DNA of 64,000 bases. Source: Serinibacter arcticus. GTDB lineage: Bacteria; Actinomycetota; Actinomycetes; Actinomycetales; Beutenbergiaceae. Positions 25,619 to 34,184 of this stretch are shown one piece after another. The notes beneath the pieces were generated by a model that saw only the letters and a program-made list of their open reading frames with translations, was not told the DNA's origin and searched no databases. The stretch spans positions 113,622 to 177,621 of the forward strand of contig NZ_RHPJ01000005.1 of NCBI RefSeq assembly GCF_004786095.1. Direction: 5' to 3'. Position 1 is the stretch's first letter; every line of letters starts with the position of its first letter. Position numbers and translations under genes: made by a program.

Positions 25619-25657
25619 TCCGACACCGAGGTCCGACAGCGATGTCCGACACGATGG
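25619..25657 (+). repeat. Three 13-bp iterons (TCCGACA-) before the YnfA-like gene
   Basis: TCCGACAC, TCCGACAG and TCCGACAC start at 25619, 25632 and 25645, exactly 13 bases apart, and end four bases before the ATG at 25662. They lie in the divergent gap between the PPOX-family gene and the YnfA-like gene. The last copy contains CACGAT six bases before the ATG, so a bound protein would sit on a leaderless start. Confidence 0.7.
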
Positions 25658-25661
25658 GGCC

Positions 25662-26000
25662 ATGACCGTGCTGCGATCCCTCGTCCTGTTCGCCGCCGCC
25701 GCGCTCGCCGAGATCGGCGGCGCCTGGCTCGTGTGGCAGGGCGTGCGCGAGCACCGGGGGTGGATCTGGATCGGCGCGGGCGTCATCGCGCTCGGGCTCT
25801 ACGGGTTCGTCGCGACGCTGCAGCCCGACGCCAACTTCGGCCGGATCCTCGCGGCCTACGGCGGGGTCTTCGTGGCCGGCTCGCTCGCGTGGGGCATGCT
25901 CGTGGACGGCTTCCGCCCCGACCGGTGGGACGTCGCGGGCGCACTCCTGTGCCTGACCGGCGTCGCGGTCATCATGTACGGGCCGCGACCCGAGGTCTGA
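25662..26000 (+). CDS. YnfA-family membrane protein
   Basis: A 112-residue four-helix membrane protein with the YnfA family pattern: [54 protein letters not shown] and [20 protein letters not shown]. The length fits the family (about 108-112). YnfA proteins belong to the small multidrug resistance superfamily by fold and have been reported to export some antiseptic compounds in Shigella; the native role is uncertain. The ATG is preceded by three 13-bp iterons and has no ribosome binding site. Confidence 0.9.
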   Translation: MTVLRSLVLFAAAALAEIGGAWLVWQGVREHRGWIWIGAGVIALGLYGFVATLQPDANFGRILAAYGGVFVAGSLAWGMLVDGFRPDRWDVAGALLCLTGVAVIMYGPRPEV

Positions 26001-26064
26001 GCACGAGGGCTGAACACGAGGGTTGAGCACGCGGGGCCTCACCGACCCCTGCCTGGCTCCGCCC

Positions 26065-26484
26065 TCAGACCTCCGCGGCCGCCCCGTCGCCTCGGACGAG
26101 GTCGGCCCACGTCCCGAGCACGATCACGCCGTCCGCACCCGCACGGAGCACCGGATCGTCGGTGACGAGCACGTCGGACTGCAGCTGGGCGACGGCGAGG
26201 TACTCGGCCGGGCCCGTCTCCTCCCAGCCGAGGCGGGTGGCGAGCCGCCACGCCGTCGCGCGCGAGACGCGATCGCCCAGCAGGCGAATCTTCAGGCCGG
26301 CGAGGCCCTCGAGCGCGGCACGGCCGTCGGCGTCGGACAGCTCCCCGGCGCGGACCGCGCGGTAGAGCGTGGCCAGCGCGTCCGAGCGCAGCACGGCGGG
26401 CCCGACCAGCCGGTGCTCCGGTGGCACGGCGACGCCGTCGCGCACCAGCCGGAGGGCGACCTCGGCGTCGATGGCGATTCTCAT
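26065..26484 (-). CDS. PIN-domain protein without a visible antitoxin
   Basis: A 139-residue PIN-fold protein. The acidic residues of the nuclease site are plausible: Asp6-Glu8 in IAIDAEVALRL, then Glu-containing EYLAVAQLQSDVLVTDDPVL where the paired aspartates near residue 113 close the site. Such proteins are usually VapC ribonuclease toxins. No small antitoxin gene precedes or follows it; the nearest upstream gene in the same direction is far away and unrelated. It may be a solitary or degenerate toxin, or a housekeeping PIN protein. A TACGGT hexamer six bases upstream points to a leaderless message. Confidence 0.72.
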   Translation of the reverse strand: MRIAIDAEVALRLVRDGVAVPPEHRLVGPAVLRSDALATLYRAVRAGELSDADGRAALEGLAGLKIRLLGDRVSRATAWRLATRLGWEETGPAEYLAVAQLQSDVLVTDDPVLRAGADGVIVLGTWADLVRGDGAAAEV

Positions 26485-26490
26485 GGCGCC

Positions 26491-26496
26491 ACCGTA
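26491..26496 (-). promoter_or_regulatory. Leaderless-type -10 (TACGGT) for the PIN gene
   Basis: TACGGT on the minus strand, six bases (GGCGCC) before the ATG at 26484. Confidence 0.55.
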
Positions 26497-26592
26497 GCCA
26501 GGGGGTGCGAAACGGGCCGCCCGACGGGTGCGGCCCGTCGCCCCTCCGCACGGGGTGACCGACCGGGGTGGTCATAACCGAACCGGCGTGCG

Positions 26593-26598
26593 TACGGT
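26593..26598 (+). promoter_or_regulatory. Probable -10 (TACGGT) of the second DinB gene
   Basis: TACGGT lies about 48 bases before the GTG at 26646, giving a leader of about 40 bases that contains GAGAGG near 26630. Confidence 0.4.
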
Positions 26599-26645
26599 CG
26601 GAGTCAGCCCCGACCGTCCGTTCGACCACAGAGAGGTCCGCCACC

Positions 26646-27152
26646 GTGAAGAGCACCGATGTCCTGGCCGACGCGTTCGCCCGCATCCCCGACCTGCTGC
26701 GCCACGCGCTGGAGGATGCCGACCACGGCGTCCTGACCCGGCGCCTCGACCCCGCCGCCAACACGCTCGCGTGGCTCGCGTGGCACACCGGACGCGAGCA
26801 GGACGCGCAGCTCGCCGCCCTCGCGGGCACCCCGCAGGTGTGGGTGAGCGACGGGTGGGCGCAGCGCGCCGCCCTCACGCTGCCCGACGACGACATGGGC
26901 TACGGCCACTCGGCCGAGCAGGTGGCGCAGGTGGACGCGCCCGCCGACGTGCTGCTCGGGTACGCCGACGCCGTCGAGACGGCAGCCCAGACCTACCTCG
27001 CGCGCCTGACCGACGACGACCTGGACGCCGTCGTCGACGCCGACTGGGACCCGCCCGTCACCCTCGGTGCGCGCCTGGTCAGCGTGGTCGGCGACGCGCT
27101 GGAGCACGCCGGCCAGGCAGCGTTCCTGCGCGGCCTCCTCGACCGGTCGTAG
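26646..27152 (+). CDS. DinB-fold protein (DUF664-type), second copy
   Basis: A 168-residue four-helix DinB-like protein with the segment ANTLAWLAWHTGREQDAQLA carrying the first metal histidine (His42 region) and GDALEHAGQAAFLRGLL carrying the last. The middle histidine block is weaker than in the copy at 22091, and overall similarity between the two is low, so this is a separate branch rather than a recent duplicate. Probably a thiol-dependent transferase or hydrolase. GTG start with GAGAGG about ten bases upstream; a longer frame upstream has no start signal. Confidence 0.82.
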   Translation: MKSTDVLADAFARIPDLLRHALEDADHGVLTRRLDPAANTLAWLAWHTGREQDAQLAALAGTPQVWVSDGWAQRAALTLPDDDMGYGHSAEQVAQVDAPADVLLGYADAVETAAQTYLARLTDDDLDAVVDADWDPPVTLGARLVSVVGDALEHAGQAAFLRGLLDRS

Positions 27153-27157
27153 CGGCC

Positions 27158-28111
27158 GTGGGCCGAGGTGGCGTCGCGATGCTCGCCGTCGTCGTCGCCG
27201 CCGGACTCGCGGCGTGCACCCCTGACGCCGGCCCGACGACGGGGCCCCCGACCACCACACCGGTCGCCTCCGAGGCACCCGCCACGCTCGACCCCGCCGC
27301 CTCCGCCCTCGCCGACGACCTCGCCGTCGAGATCGTCCAGACCCGGCTCGACTGGGGACGCCGCGTGCTCTCGCTCGTCGTCTCGGCCCCGGACGACGCC
27401 GGTAGCGAGGCCGGCGCGAACGCCGAGCTCACGGTCGTCGCCGCGGCTCTCGACTCCCCCGGTTGGGACGGCACGCGGGCCACGGACCCCGATCGAACCG
27501 TCACCGTCGGCCCGGGCCGCACCCGGTCGATGTTCGTCACGCTCGGGGACGCACGCTGCGACCCGCGGCCCGACGGCGCGACCTCCCCCGGCGGCGTCGC
27601 ACGCCTCACCCTCGCACCGGGCGTCGAGCGCGACGTCACGGTGACCGACCCCTACGGCCACCTCGCCCGGGCGTGGGGCGAGGACTGCGCCCGCCTGGGC
27701 GCGGAGGCCGCCGTCGCCCTCACGATCGGCCCCGACGTCGTCGCGGGCACGCGCGACGGCGTCGCCACCGGCACGGTCTCCCTCACCGTCACCCCGCTCG
27801 AGCGACCGGCGCAGCCCGTCGTGGTCACCGGCGTCCGCGGAAGCCAGCTCCTCGCCCCGCTCGGCGGTGCGGTCGGCTGGAGCGACCCCGCGCTCGCTGC
27901 CCCGGCGCCCGCCGGCTCGACCGTCGCGCTGCCGTTCACCGCGGTGCGGTGCGACCGGCACGCCATCGCGGAGGACAAGCGCGGCACCTACCTGGGCATC
28001 GAGACGTCGCGCGACGGCGTCGCGCAACCCCTCTTCCACGTCCGGCTCCCCGAGGCGACCCGCAGCAACCTGCTGCTCTGGTACGCCGACGCGTGCGGCT
28101 GGGAGGGGTGA
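27158..28111 (+). CDS. Putative lipoprotein of unknown function
   Basis: A 317-residue exported protein. Residues 1-20 form a lipoprotein signal: a short basic start, hydrophobic VAMLAVVVAAGLAAC, and a lipobox with Cys20. A Thr/Pro-rich spacer follows, then two similar beta-sandwich-like halves, each holding a cysteine pair (DARCDPRPDG and GEDCARLG; VRCDRHA and YADACGWEG), which may form disulfides outside the cell. I do not recognise the family. It starts only five bases after the DinB gene, so it is probably co-transcribed; the ATG at 27179 would still leave a hydrophobic signal and is an alternative start. Confidence 0.72.
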   Translation: MGRGGVAMLAVVVAAGLAACTPDAGPTTGPPTTTPVASEAPATLDPAASALADDLAVEIVQTRLDWGRRVLSLVVSAPDDAGSEAGANAELTVVAAALDSPGWDGTRATDPDRTVTVGPGRTRSMFVTLGDARCDPRPDGATSPGGVARLTLAPGVERDVTVTDPYGHLARAWGEDCARLGAEAAVALTIGPDVVAGTRDGVATGTVSLTVTPLERPAQPVVVTGVRGSQLLAPLGGAVGWSDPALAAPAPAGSTVALPFTAVRCDRHAIAEDKRGTYLGIETSRDGVAQPLFHVRLPEATRSNLLLWYADACGWEG

Positions 28112-28126
28112 ACGGACCGTTGCGCG

Positions 28127-29029
28127 CTACGCCGTCGTGATCTCGCCGCGGATGGCGACGACGGCGGCCCCGCCCACCCACACCGCGCCGGCCTCGCCGG
28201 TCGTGATCATCACGCGCCCGTCGCGGCCGACCGCCCGCCCCTGGGCCGCGACGTACGGCGCCTCGACGCGACCGGACCCGAGCAGCCACTGCGCCACCGA
28301 GGCGTTCAGGCTCCCGGTGACGGGATCCTCGAGCATCGGCCCGCTGCCGTCGGAGAAGAACCCGCGGACCTCGACGCGCGGCCCGCTCTCGGCCTCCGCC
28401 GCTGCGCCGTCCTCCCTGTACAACCCGACGACGCCGATCGACCACGCGCCCGGTCGCCGCGACGCGTCCGGTCGCACCGCCAGCACCGCCTCGACGTCGG
28501 GCAGCAGGACGCCGATCCAGCCCGGCCCGTTGTCGATCCAGCGCGCCTCGACGACGTCCTCGGCGCCGAGGCCGAGGACCGCCAGCACGTCGTCGAGCTC
28601 GGCGTCGGACAGCGGGCCCGAGCGCCGCAGCGCGGGCGCCTCGAACGCGAGCTCGTCAGCGCCGCCGACCTCACCGCCGTCGCCGACCTCGCGCACCGTC
28701 ACGAGCCCGACGCCGCACTCCTGAACGATTCGCCCGGGCACGGCGGGCACGCCCCCGGCGTCGAGCCACGCCCGCGCCGTACCGAGCGTGGGGTGGCCGG
28801 CGAACGGCAGCTCGGTGGCGGCCGCGAAGATCCGCACGCGGTAGTCCGCGCCGGGCTGCGTCGGCGGCAGCAGGAACGTGCACTCCGAGAGGTTGGTCCA
28901 CGTGGAGATCCGCGCCATCTCCTCGTCGCCGAGGCCCTGCGCGTCGTGCACGACGGCGAGCGGGTTGCCCGAGAACGGGCCGGTGCCGAAGACGTCGACC
29001 TGACGGAAGGGACGGGGTGGGGTGGCCAT
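28127..29029 (-). CDS. PhzF-family isomerase-like protein
   Basis: A 300-residue PhzF-fold protein. The catalytic glutamate is Glu49 in TNLSECTFLLPP. Other family blocks are FSGNPLAVVHD, ELPFAGHPTLGTA and the C-terminal half motif EDPVTGSLNASVAQWL, so both diaminopimelate-epimerase-like halves are complete. Only a few members make phenazines, and no other phenazine gene is near, so an unknown isomerase is more likely. Its start lies seven bases from TACGCT without a ribosome binding site. It converges on the lipoprotein gene. Confidence 0.9.
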   Translation of the reverse strand: MATPPRPFRQVDVFGTGPFSGNPLAVVHDAQGLGDEEMARISTWTNLSECTFLLPPTQPGADYRVRIFAAATELPFAGHPTLGTARAWLDAGGVPAVPGRIVQECGVGLVTVREVGDGGEVGGADELAFEAPALRRSGPLSDAELDDVLAVLGLGAEDVVEARWIDNGPGWIGVLLPDVEAVLAVRPDASRRPGAWSIGVVGLYREDGAAAEAESGPRVEVRGFFSDGSGPMLEDPVTGSLNASVAQWLLGSGRVEAPYVAAQGRAVGRDGRVMITTGEAGAVWVGGAAVVAIRGEITTA

Positions 29030-29036
29030 GGCCGCG

Positions 29037-29042
29037 AGCGTA
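29037..29042 (-). promoter_or_regulatory. Leaderless-type -10 (TACGCT) for the PhzF-like gene
   Basis: TACGCT on the minus strand lies seven bases from the ATG at 29029. Confidence 0.5.
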
Positions 29043-29233
29043 ACGACCGGCCGTACCCACGACGTCGGCGAGATCGTTCACATCAGAACCGTGCAACATC
29101 GGCGCGACCGCCACGCAACGCTCGGGTTACGTCAGCCAGCGATGCAAGCCCCTACGTTCCACTCACGTAAAACGTTGGAGCGGGACCCTGCGAGCGGTCG
29201 CGGGGTGACCGGCGCCACGGTAGGAACGGGATC

Positions 29234-32200
29234 GTGCCATCCCCTGAGAACCCCTTGCGTCCACCTGTCAGCACGCGGCGTCGTCGCCGCTCGATCCTCG
29301 CCGCGCTGCTCGCGGCCACCGTCCTGCCCATCGCCGCGATCCCCGCGACCGCCGCGCCCGAGACCCTCGCCGACGTCACGGATCTCGCCTCCGGCCTGAC
29401 CGCCGAGGCCACCACCGCCGTCGAGCGCGAGGCCTTTCCCACCGCCGAGACGCCCGAGGGCGTCAGCATCGTCGGCGGCGTGACGGCGCCCCGCTACGAC
29501 TACGGCACGGCCGTGCGTGAGCGTGTCTTCATCCCGGTCGAGGGTGTGGACCAGGACGGCGACGGCGTCACGGACGTCACCGCGATCGACATCATCCGTC
29601 CGGCCGCGACCGAGACCGGCCTCATGTCACCGGCCATCATCGACACCTCGCCGTACTACACGACGCTGGGCCGCGGCAACGAGTCCGAGAGGCTCAACAG
29701 CAACCTGGGCGGCGTCGTCACCGACCTGAACCCGCTGTACTACGACAACTACTTCGTGCCCCGCGGCTACACCGTGATCCACGCGCAGATGAACGGCACC
29801 GGGTTCTCGAACGGCTGCCCGCTGCACGGTGGCGCGGGCGACATCGAGAGCCTCAAGGTCGTCGTCGACTGGCTGAACGGTCGGGTGCCGGGCTTCGACG
29901 CCGACGGCGCCCCCGTCGACGCGACGTGGCACAACGGCAAGTCGGCCATGTTCGGCAAGTCCTACGACGGCACGCTCGCCAACGGCGTGGCCGCGACGGG
30001 CGTCGAAGGCCTGGAGACGATCGTCCCGATCGACGCGATCACGCAGTGGTACCGCTACTCGCGCACCAACGGCATCCGTCACAACACGCACTACCCGCAG
30101 TCGCTGTCCAACACCGTCACCAACCCCGAGCGTCGTGAGCTGTGCGCCCCCACGCGCGCGATCATGAACGAGGTCGACGGCGACACCGACGGTGACGTCA
30201 ACGACTTCTGGCAGGAGCGCAACTACCAGCTCGACGCCGACAACGTCACGGCCGCCGTCTTCGCGATCCAGGGTCTGAACGACGACAACGTCCGCATGAG
30301 CCAGTTCAACGAGTGGTGGGACGCGCTGGCCGCGAACGACGTGCCGCGCAAGGTGTGGCTGCCGCGCCAGGGTCACATCGACCCGTTCGACTTCCGCCGC
30401 ACGGTCTGGGTCGACACCATCCACCGCTGGTACGACCACTGGCTGATGGGGATCGACAACGGGATCATGGACGAGCCAGAGTCGACGGTCGAGCAGGGCG
30501 TCGAGGAGTACGTGGACGAGGCCTCCTGGCCCGCCCCGGGCACGCAGGACGTCGCCGTGCACCTGACGGGCACCACGCCCGGCGCCGCGGGCGACCTCGC
30601 GCTCCAGCCCACCACGGGCGAGGGTGCGACCGAGACGCTGACGTTCACCAACCCCGCGAACTCCATCAACGAGAACAACCTCATCAGCGCGCCCGAGGGT
30701 CAGCAGGCCAACCGCCTCGCGTTCCTGTCCGAGCCGCTCGAGAACGAGCTGCGCATCTCCGGCACGCCGCGCATCGAGCTCGACGCGTCGCTGTCCACCG
30801 ACCAGGCCAACCTCGGCGCGGTCCTCGTGGACTACGGCACGGCCGAGCGCGTCTCCCGCTCGGGCGACGGTTCGCGCAACACCACGGTCCGCACCTGCTG
30901 GGGCGCCGGCAACGCGACCGACACCGGCTGCTACCTCGAGAAGGAGCGCGTGCTTGCGACGGCCGACTTCTGGCGCCTCTCGCGCGGTGCGCTCGACTCC
31001 TCCAACCGCACCTCGCTCATGTCCGGCAAGGCCACCCCGGTCGTCCCCGGCACCGAGTACGGCTTCGACTTCGACATGGAGCCCTACGACTACGTCTTCC
31101 CCGCGGGCCACCGCATCGGCGTCGTCCTGACCACGAACCTCCAGGGCTTCAACCTCGGCGGCACCGTGAACGCGACCGTCTCGCTCGATGCCGCGACCTC
31201 CACCATCGTGCTGCCGATCGTCGGCGGGACCGGTGCGGCCGTCGCCTCCGGTGGTCTCGGCGACGCCGCAGGCGTCACGCTCGACTTCGACCTCCTGGGC
31301 GAGGGCACCACCGCCGTCGAGCCGCAGGTCCTGGCCTACGGCGCGACGCCGACCGAGCCGGCCGAGCCGGTCGACGGCGAGCTCGTCTTCGCCGGCTGGT
31401 TCGCCGACGAGGCGCTCACCGTGCCGTTCGACTTCACCGCGGCGCTGACCACCGACACCACCGCCTACGCGCGCTGGATCACGGTCATCGAGGCGGCCGT
31501 GAGCCTCGACGTCACGGTGTCGGCCACGACGGCGCTGGTCGGCGAGTCCGTCGACGTCACCGTCACGGCGACCGATGCCGACGGCGACCTCCTGGGCGAC
31601 GTCACCTCTCTGGTGACGTTCAGCTCCACCAGCCCCGGCGTGACCTTCTCCGGTGCGTCCGCGACGCTCGGGGCGGTGGGCGACGCCGTCGTGACCGCCA
31701 CGCTCAGCGACGCGACCGGCACCGCGACGGTCGAGGTGCTGCCGATCCCGTTCGTCGACGTGCCGCTCGGCACGCTGTTCTTCGACGAGATCCGCTGGCT
31801 CAGCGACGCCGGCATCTCCACCGGGTGGCCGACGGCCGACGGCGAGCGCGAGTTCCGTCCGTTCAACCCGGTCGCACGCGACGCGATGGCGGCGTTCCTC
31901 TACCGCCTCGCCGAGCCGGTGGACTACACGCCGCCCGCCACGTCACCGTTCGTCGACGTCCCGGTGGGCTCGCAGTTCTACACCGAGATCGCCTGGCTCG
32001 CCGACGAGGGCATCTCCACCGGGTGGGTGCGGGCCGACGGCACGCGCGAGTTCCGCCCGCTGGACTCCATCAACCGCGACGCGATGGCGGCGTTCCTCTA
32101 CCGCCTCGCCGAGGTGGAGCCGGGGACGGCGCCGACCACGACGCCGTTCACGGACGTGCCGTCGGACTCGCAGTTCGCCACCGAGATCGCCTGGGTGGCT

Positions 32201-32329
32201 TCGGTGGGCATCTCCACCGGCTGGCAGGGCAACGACGGCACCGCGGTGTTCCGCCCGGTGACGCCGATCGCGCGTGACGCGATCGCGGCGTTCCTCTACC
32301 GGTTCGACTCGCTGGAGCTGCTCGGCTGA
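29234..32329 (+). CDS. Secreted X-Pro dipeptidyl-peptidase-like protein with SLH-like repeats
   Basis: A 1031-residue exported protein. A basic start (STRRRRRS) leads to a Sec signal ending in ATAAP near residue 41. The S15 peptidase core follows: Ser243 in MFGKSYDGTLANG, Asp350 in GLNDDNVRMS and His381 in RQGHIDPFDF make the triad. The C-terminal X-Pro peptidase beta domain covers about 440-690. An InlB-type Listeria-Bacteroides repeat (FAGWFADEALTVPFDF) lies at 710-755 and an Ig-like domain at 758-835. Three SLH-like repeats starting FVDVPLGT, FVDVPVGS and FTDVPSDS end the protein. The product would cleave X-Pro dipeptides outside the cell while fixed to the envelope. GTG start; no strong ribosome binding site. 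Confidence 0.9.
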   Translation: MPSPENPLRPPVSTRRRRRSILAALLAATVLPIAAIPATAAPETLADVTDLASGLTAEATTAVEREAFPTAETPEGVSIVGGVTAPRYDYGTAVRERVFIPVEGVDQDGDGVTDVTAIDIIRPAATETGLMSPAIIDTSPYYTTLGRGNESERLNSNLGGVVTDLNPLYYDNYFVPRGYTVIHAQMNGTGFSNGCPLHGGAGDIESLKVVVDWLNGRVPGFDADGAPVDATWHNGKSAMFGKSYDGTLANGVAATGVEGLETIVPIDAITQWYRYSRTNGIRHNTHYPQSLSNTVTNPERRELCAPTRAIMNEVDGDTDGDVNDFWQERNYQLDADNVTAAVFAIQGLNDDNVRMSQFNEWWDALAANDVPRKVWLPRQGHIDPFDFRRTVWVDTIHRWYDHWLMGIDNGIMDEPESTVEQGVEEYVDEASWPAPGTQDVAVHLTGTTPGAAGDLALQPTTGEGATETLTFTNPANSINENNLISAPEGQQANRLAFLSEPLENELRISGTPRIELDASLSTDQANLGAVLVDYGTAERVSRSGDGSRNTTVRTCWGAGNATDTGCYLEKERVLATADFWRLSRGALDSSNRTSLMSGKATPVVPGTEYGFDFDMEPYDYVFPAGHRIGVVLTTNLQGFNLGGTVNATVSLDAATSTIVLPIVGGTGAAVASGGLGDAAGVTLDFDLLGEGTTAVEPQVLAYGATPTEPAEPVDGELVFAGWFADEALTVPFDFTAALTTDTTAYARWITVIEAAVSLDVTVSATTALVGESVDVTVTATDADGDLLGDVTSLVTFSSTSPGVTFSGASATLGAVGDAVVTATLSDATGTATVEVLPIPFVDVPLGTLFFDEIRWLSDAGISTGWPTADGEREFRPFNPVARDAMAAFLYRLAEPVDYTPPATSPFVDVPVGSQFYTEIAWLADEGISTGWVRADGTREFRPLDSINRDAMAAFLYRLAEVEPGTAPTTTPFTDVPSDSQFATEIAWVASVGISTGWQGNDGTAVFRPVTPIARDAIAAFLYRFDSLELLG

Positions 32330-32684
32330 CGGCCGACCCGCTCGAGCACGACCAGCACCACCAGCACCGTCGCGGTCCCGTCCGGCCCCACGGCCGGGCG
32401 GGGCCGCGCCGCGTCTCCCCCCGTGATGGGCCGGCCCGAGGAGGTGACAGACGCGTCAACGCCGTGGACGTGGCCACGACGGCCGCCGCCACCGTCGTCC
32501 TCGTCCTCCTCGTGACGCGTGCCCGACGGCGACCTGGGCGAGATGGTGTCCGCAGCGGCGCAGATCGTCCCGCTCGTGCTGCCCGGTTCGGCGCGCGGGG
32601 TGATGCTGGCACCGTCGACCGCCGTCACGGTGGTCCTGGTGCGCGGGGTCGGCTCACGCACCGGAGTACGAACGAGGAGGCCCC
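32330..32684. other. 355-bp intergenic stretch after the peptidase gene
   Basis: No gene with convincing start and codon use is seen. CGGCCCC at 32383-32389 and GGGGCCG at 32400-32406 can form a 7-bp stem with a 10-base loop, a possible terminator for the peptidase gene. GAGGAGG just before 32685 belongs to the acylphosphatase gene. Confidence 0.5.
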
Positions 32685-32948
32685 ATGAGGGTGAACGTGC
32701 TGGTCAGCGGTCAGGTGCAGGGTGTCGGCTTCCGGTGGAGCACGTGCCGCGCGGCGCGGGAGCTCGGCGTCGCCGGCTGGGTGCGCAACCTGCCCGACGG
32801 CCGGGTCGAGGCCGAGGTCGAGGGCGACCGCGACGCCGTCGACCGCGCGGTCGCGTGGCTGGAGCACGGGCCGTCGACGGCGGCGGTCACCGGGACGCAC
32901 GTGAGCGAGGTGCCCGCGACCGGCGAGAGCGGGTTCGACCAGCGCTAG
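32685..32948 (+). CDS. acyP: Acylphosphatase
   Basis: An 87-residue acylphosphatase that hydrolyses acyl phosphates in the cytoplasm. The phosphate-binding loop GQVQGVGFRW carries the catalytic arginine (Arg18), and Asn36 in GWVRNLPDGRVEAE is the second catalytic residue. The remaining strands, including EAEVEGDRDAV, are typical. GAGGAGG lies four bases before the ATG. Length and motifs are complete. It stands alone, transcribed rightward and converging on the esterase gene. Confidence 0.93.
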   Translation: MRVNVLVSGQVQGVGFRWSTCRAARELGVAGWVRNLPDGRVEAEVEGDRDAVDRAVAWLEHGPSTAAVTGTHVSEVPATGESGFDQR

Positions 32949-32975
32949 ATCGGTCGCCGCGTGCTCCCGGCCGGC

Positions 32976-33842
32976 TCAGACCAGCGCGTCCAGCACCTCG
33001 AGCGTCTGCGCCCACACCTCGCTCGACGGGTCGATCACCACGAAGTGGTCGCCGTCGACCTCGAGGAGCTCGACGTCGGCGCCGGCCGCCGTCGCGAGCC
33101 TCACGTAGTCGCTGGACTGGCTCGGCGGGACGATCGTGTCGCTGCGCCCGTGGATGCATCGGACGGGGACGTCGAGCGGCAGCTGCGCCGTCGGGTCGGC
33201 CAGCACGTCGCGATCGTCGGACCCCTCGCCCAGGAGCGAGCGCGCCGCGCCACCGCCGAGGTCGTCCGCGAGGGCGGCCGCGATGTCGAGCACCCCGGCC
33301 TGGGAGACGGCGGCGGTCACGGGGACGGCGGGATCGGCCCAGTCCGAGCCGGTCAGGCTGCCGCGTCCCGCCGCCCAGACGGCGAGGTGCCCGCCCGCGG
33401 AGTGGCCGAGCGTCACGACCGTGCCGAGGTCGAGGCCCTCGACGTCGGCGAGCGCGTCGATCCCGGCGGCGACGTCGTCGAACGTGGCCGGGTAGCCGCC
33501 GCCGTTGCCGACGCGCCGGTACTCCAGGTTCCAGGCCGTCCAGCCGTTCGCCGCGAGTGAGGCGGCCAACGGCCGACCGAGCGAGGCGTCGTACTGGGCC
33601 TGCCAGAAGCCGCCGTGGATCACGACGACGACGCCCTTCGACCCCCCGGCCGGTCGCGTCAGCTCGGCGTACTGGGAGGGGTCGTCGCCGTAGGGGATCG
33701 TGGTCATCTCGAGCTCGCTCTCGGGGTCGGCCGGGTCTGCGGGGGCGTTCGACGGCGGCGCGCACGCCGCCAGCCCGGCGACGCCGAGCACCCCGAGGGT
33801 CCCGGCGGCCGTCAGGAGGGTGAGTGCGGTGCGTCGATCCAC
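32976..33842 (-). CDS. Exported alpha/beta hydrolase (esterase), lipoprotein or Tat-type
   Basis: A 288-residue hydrolase of the esterase/BD-FAE type. The N-terminus VDRRTALTLLTAAGTLGVLG ends in a lipobox-like GLAAC (Cys25), so it is probably membrane-anchored outside the cell. The oxyanion block is VVIHGGFWQAQ, the nucleophile is Ser in LGHSAGGHLAVW, the acid is likely Asp in IHGRSDTIVPP, and the histidine is in VDGDHFVVID. The substrate is unknown. The GTG start at 33842 puts the basic residues just before the hydrophobic stretch; a longer upstream reading has no such signal. It follows a hairpin-rich gap. Confidence 0.85.
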   Translation of the reverse strand: MDRRTALTLLTAAGTLGVLGVAGLAACAPPSNAPADPADPESELEMTTIPYGDDPSQYAELTRPAGGSKGVVVVIHGGFWQAQYDASLGRPLAASLAANGWTAWNLEYRRVGNGGGYPATFDDVAAGIDALADVEGLDLGTVVTLGHSAGGHLAVWAAGRGSLTGSDWADPAVPVTAAVSQAGVLDIAAALADDLGGGAARSLLGEGSDDRDVLADPTAQLPLDVPVRCIHGRSDTIVPPSQSSDYVRLATAAGADVELLEVDGDHFVVIDPSSEVWAQTLEVLDALV

Positions 33843-34184
33843 GACCCCAGCAAACCCGACACCGGGCCGCCGCGCCACGGCTGGGTGGGTCTCGCGGTGA
33901 GCGCCGACGCGGCGAGCGCCTTCGCTGTGCACGACTGGCTGGTCAGGAGCGCTCGCTGTGGCCGGGCGGCCGGCACCGGGCACCCGAGACGACCGCTCGT
34001 GCATATCGAACGGTCGTCGGAGGGGGACCGTCCGCTCGTGCTCACGAGTGGTCGCTTCCGCGACGCCGGAGCGACCGTTCGCGCGCACCAACGCCGACGG
34101 TGCGGCAGCCGGAGCGGCGCCACTCGAGGCTGCCGGCCACACTGGCGAAGCAGAGGTCGGTGACCACCGCAGGCCGCCGCCCGC
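33843..34184. other. 342-bp gap with a cluster of hairpins
   Basis: No gene is convincing here. Three perfect or near-perfect stems follow one another: GACGACCG/CGGTCGTC (33988-33995 and 34011-34018), CTCGTG/CACGAG around CT (34035-34048), and GGTCGCTTCCG/CGGAGCGACC (34050-34060 and 34067-34076, one bulged T). The motif GACCG followed by a pyrimidine pair and CG recurs three times. The cluster lies between the end of the ATP-grasp gene and the start of the hydrolase gene, both leftward, so it may terminate one and control the other. Confidence 0.6.

Noticed and set aside
32296..32661. A minus-strand frame in the gap after the peptidase
   Set aside because: Composition is biased to Arg, Thr, Asp and Ser, its end lies inside the peptidase gene, and no ribosome binding site is seen.
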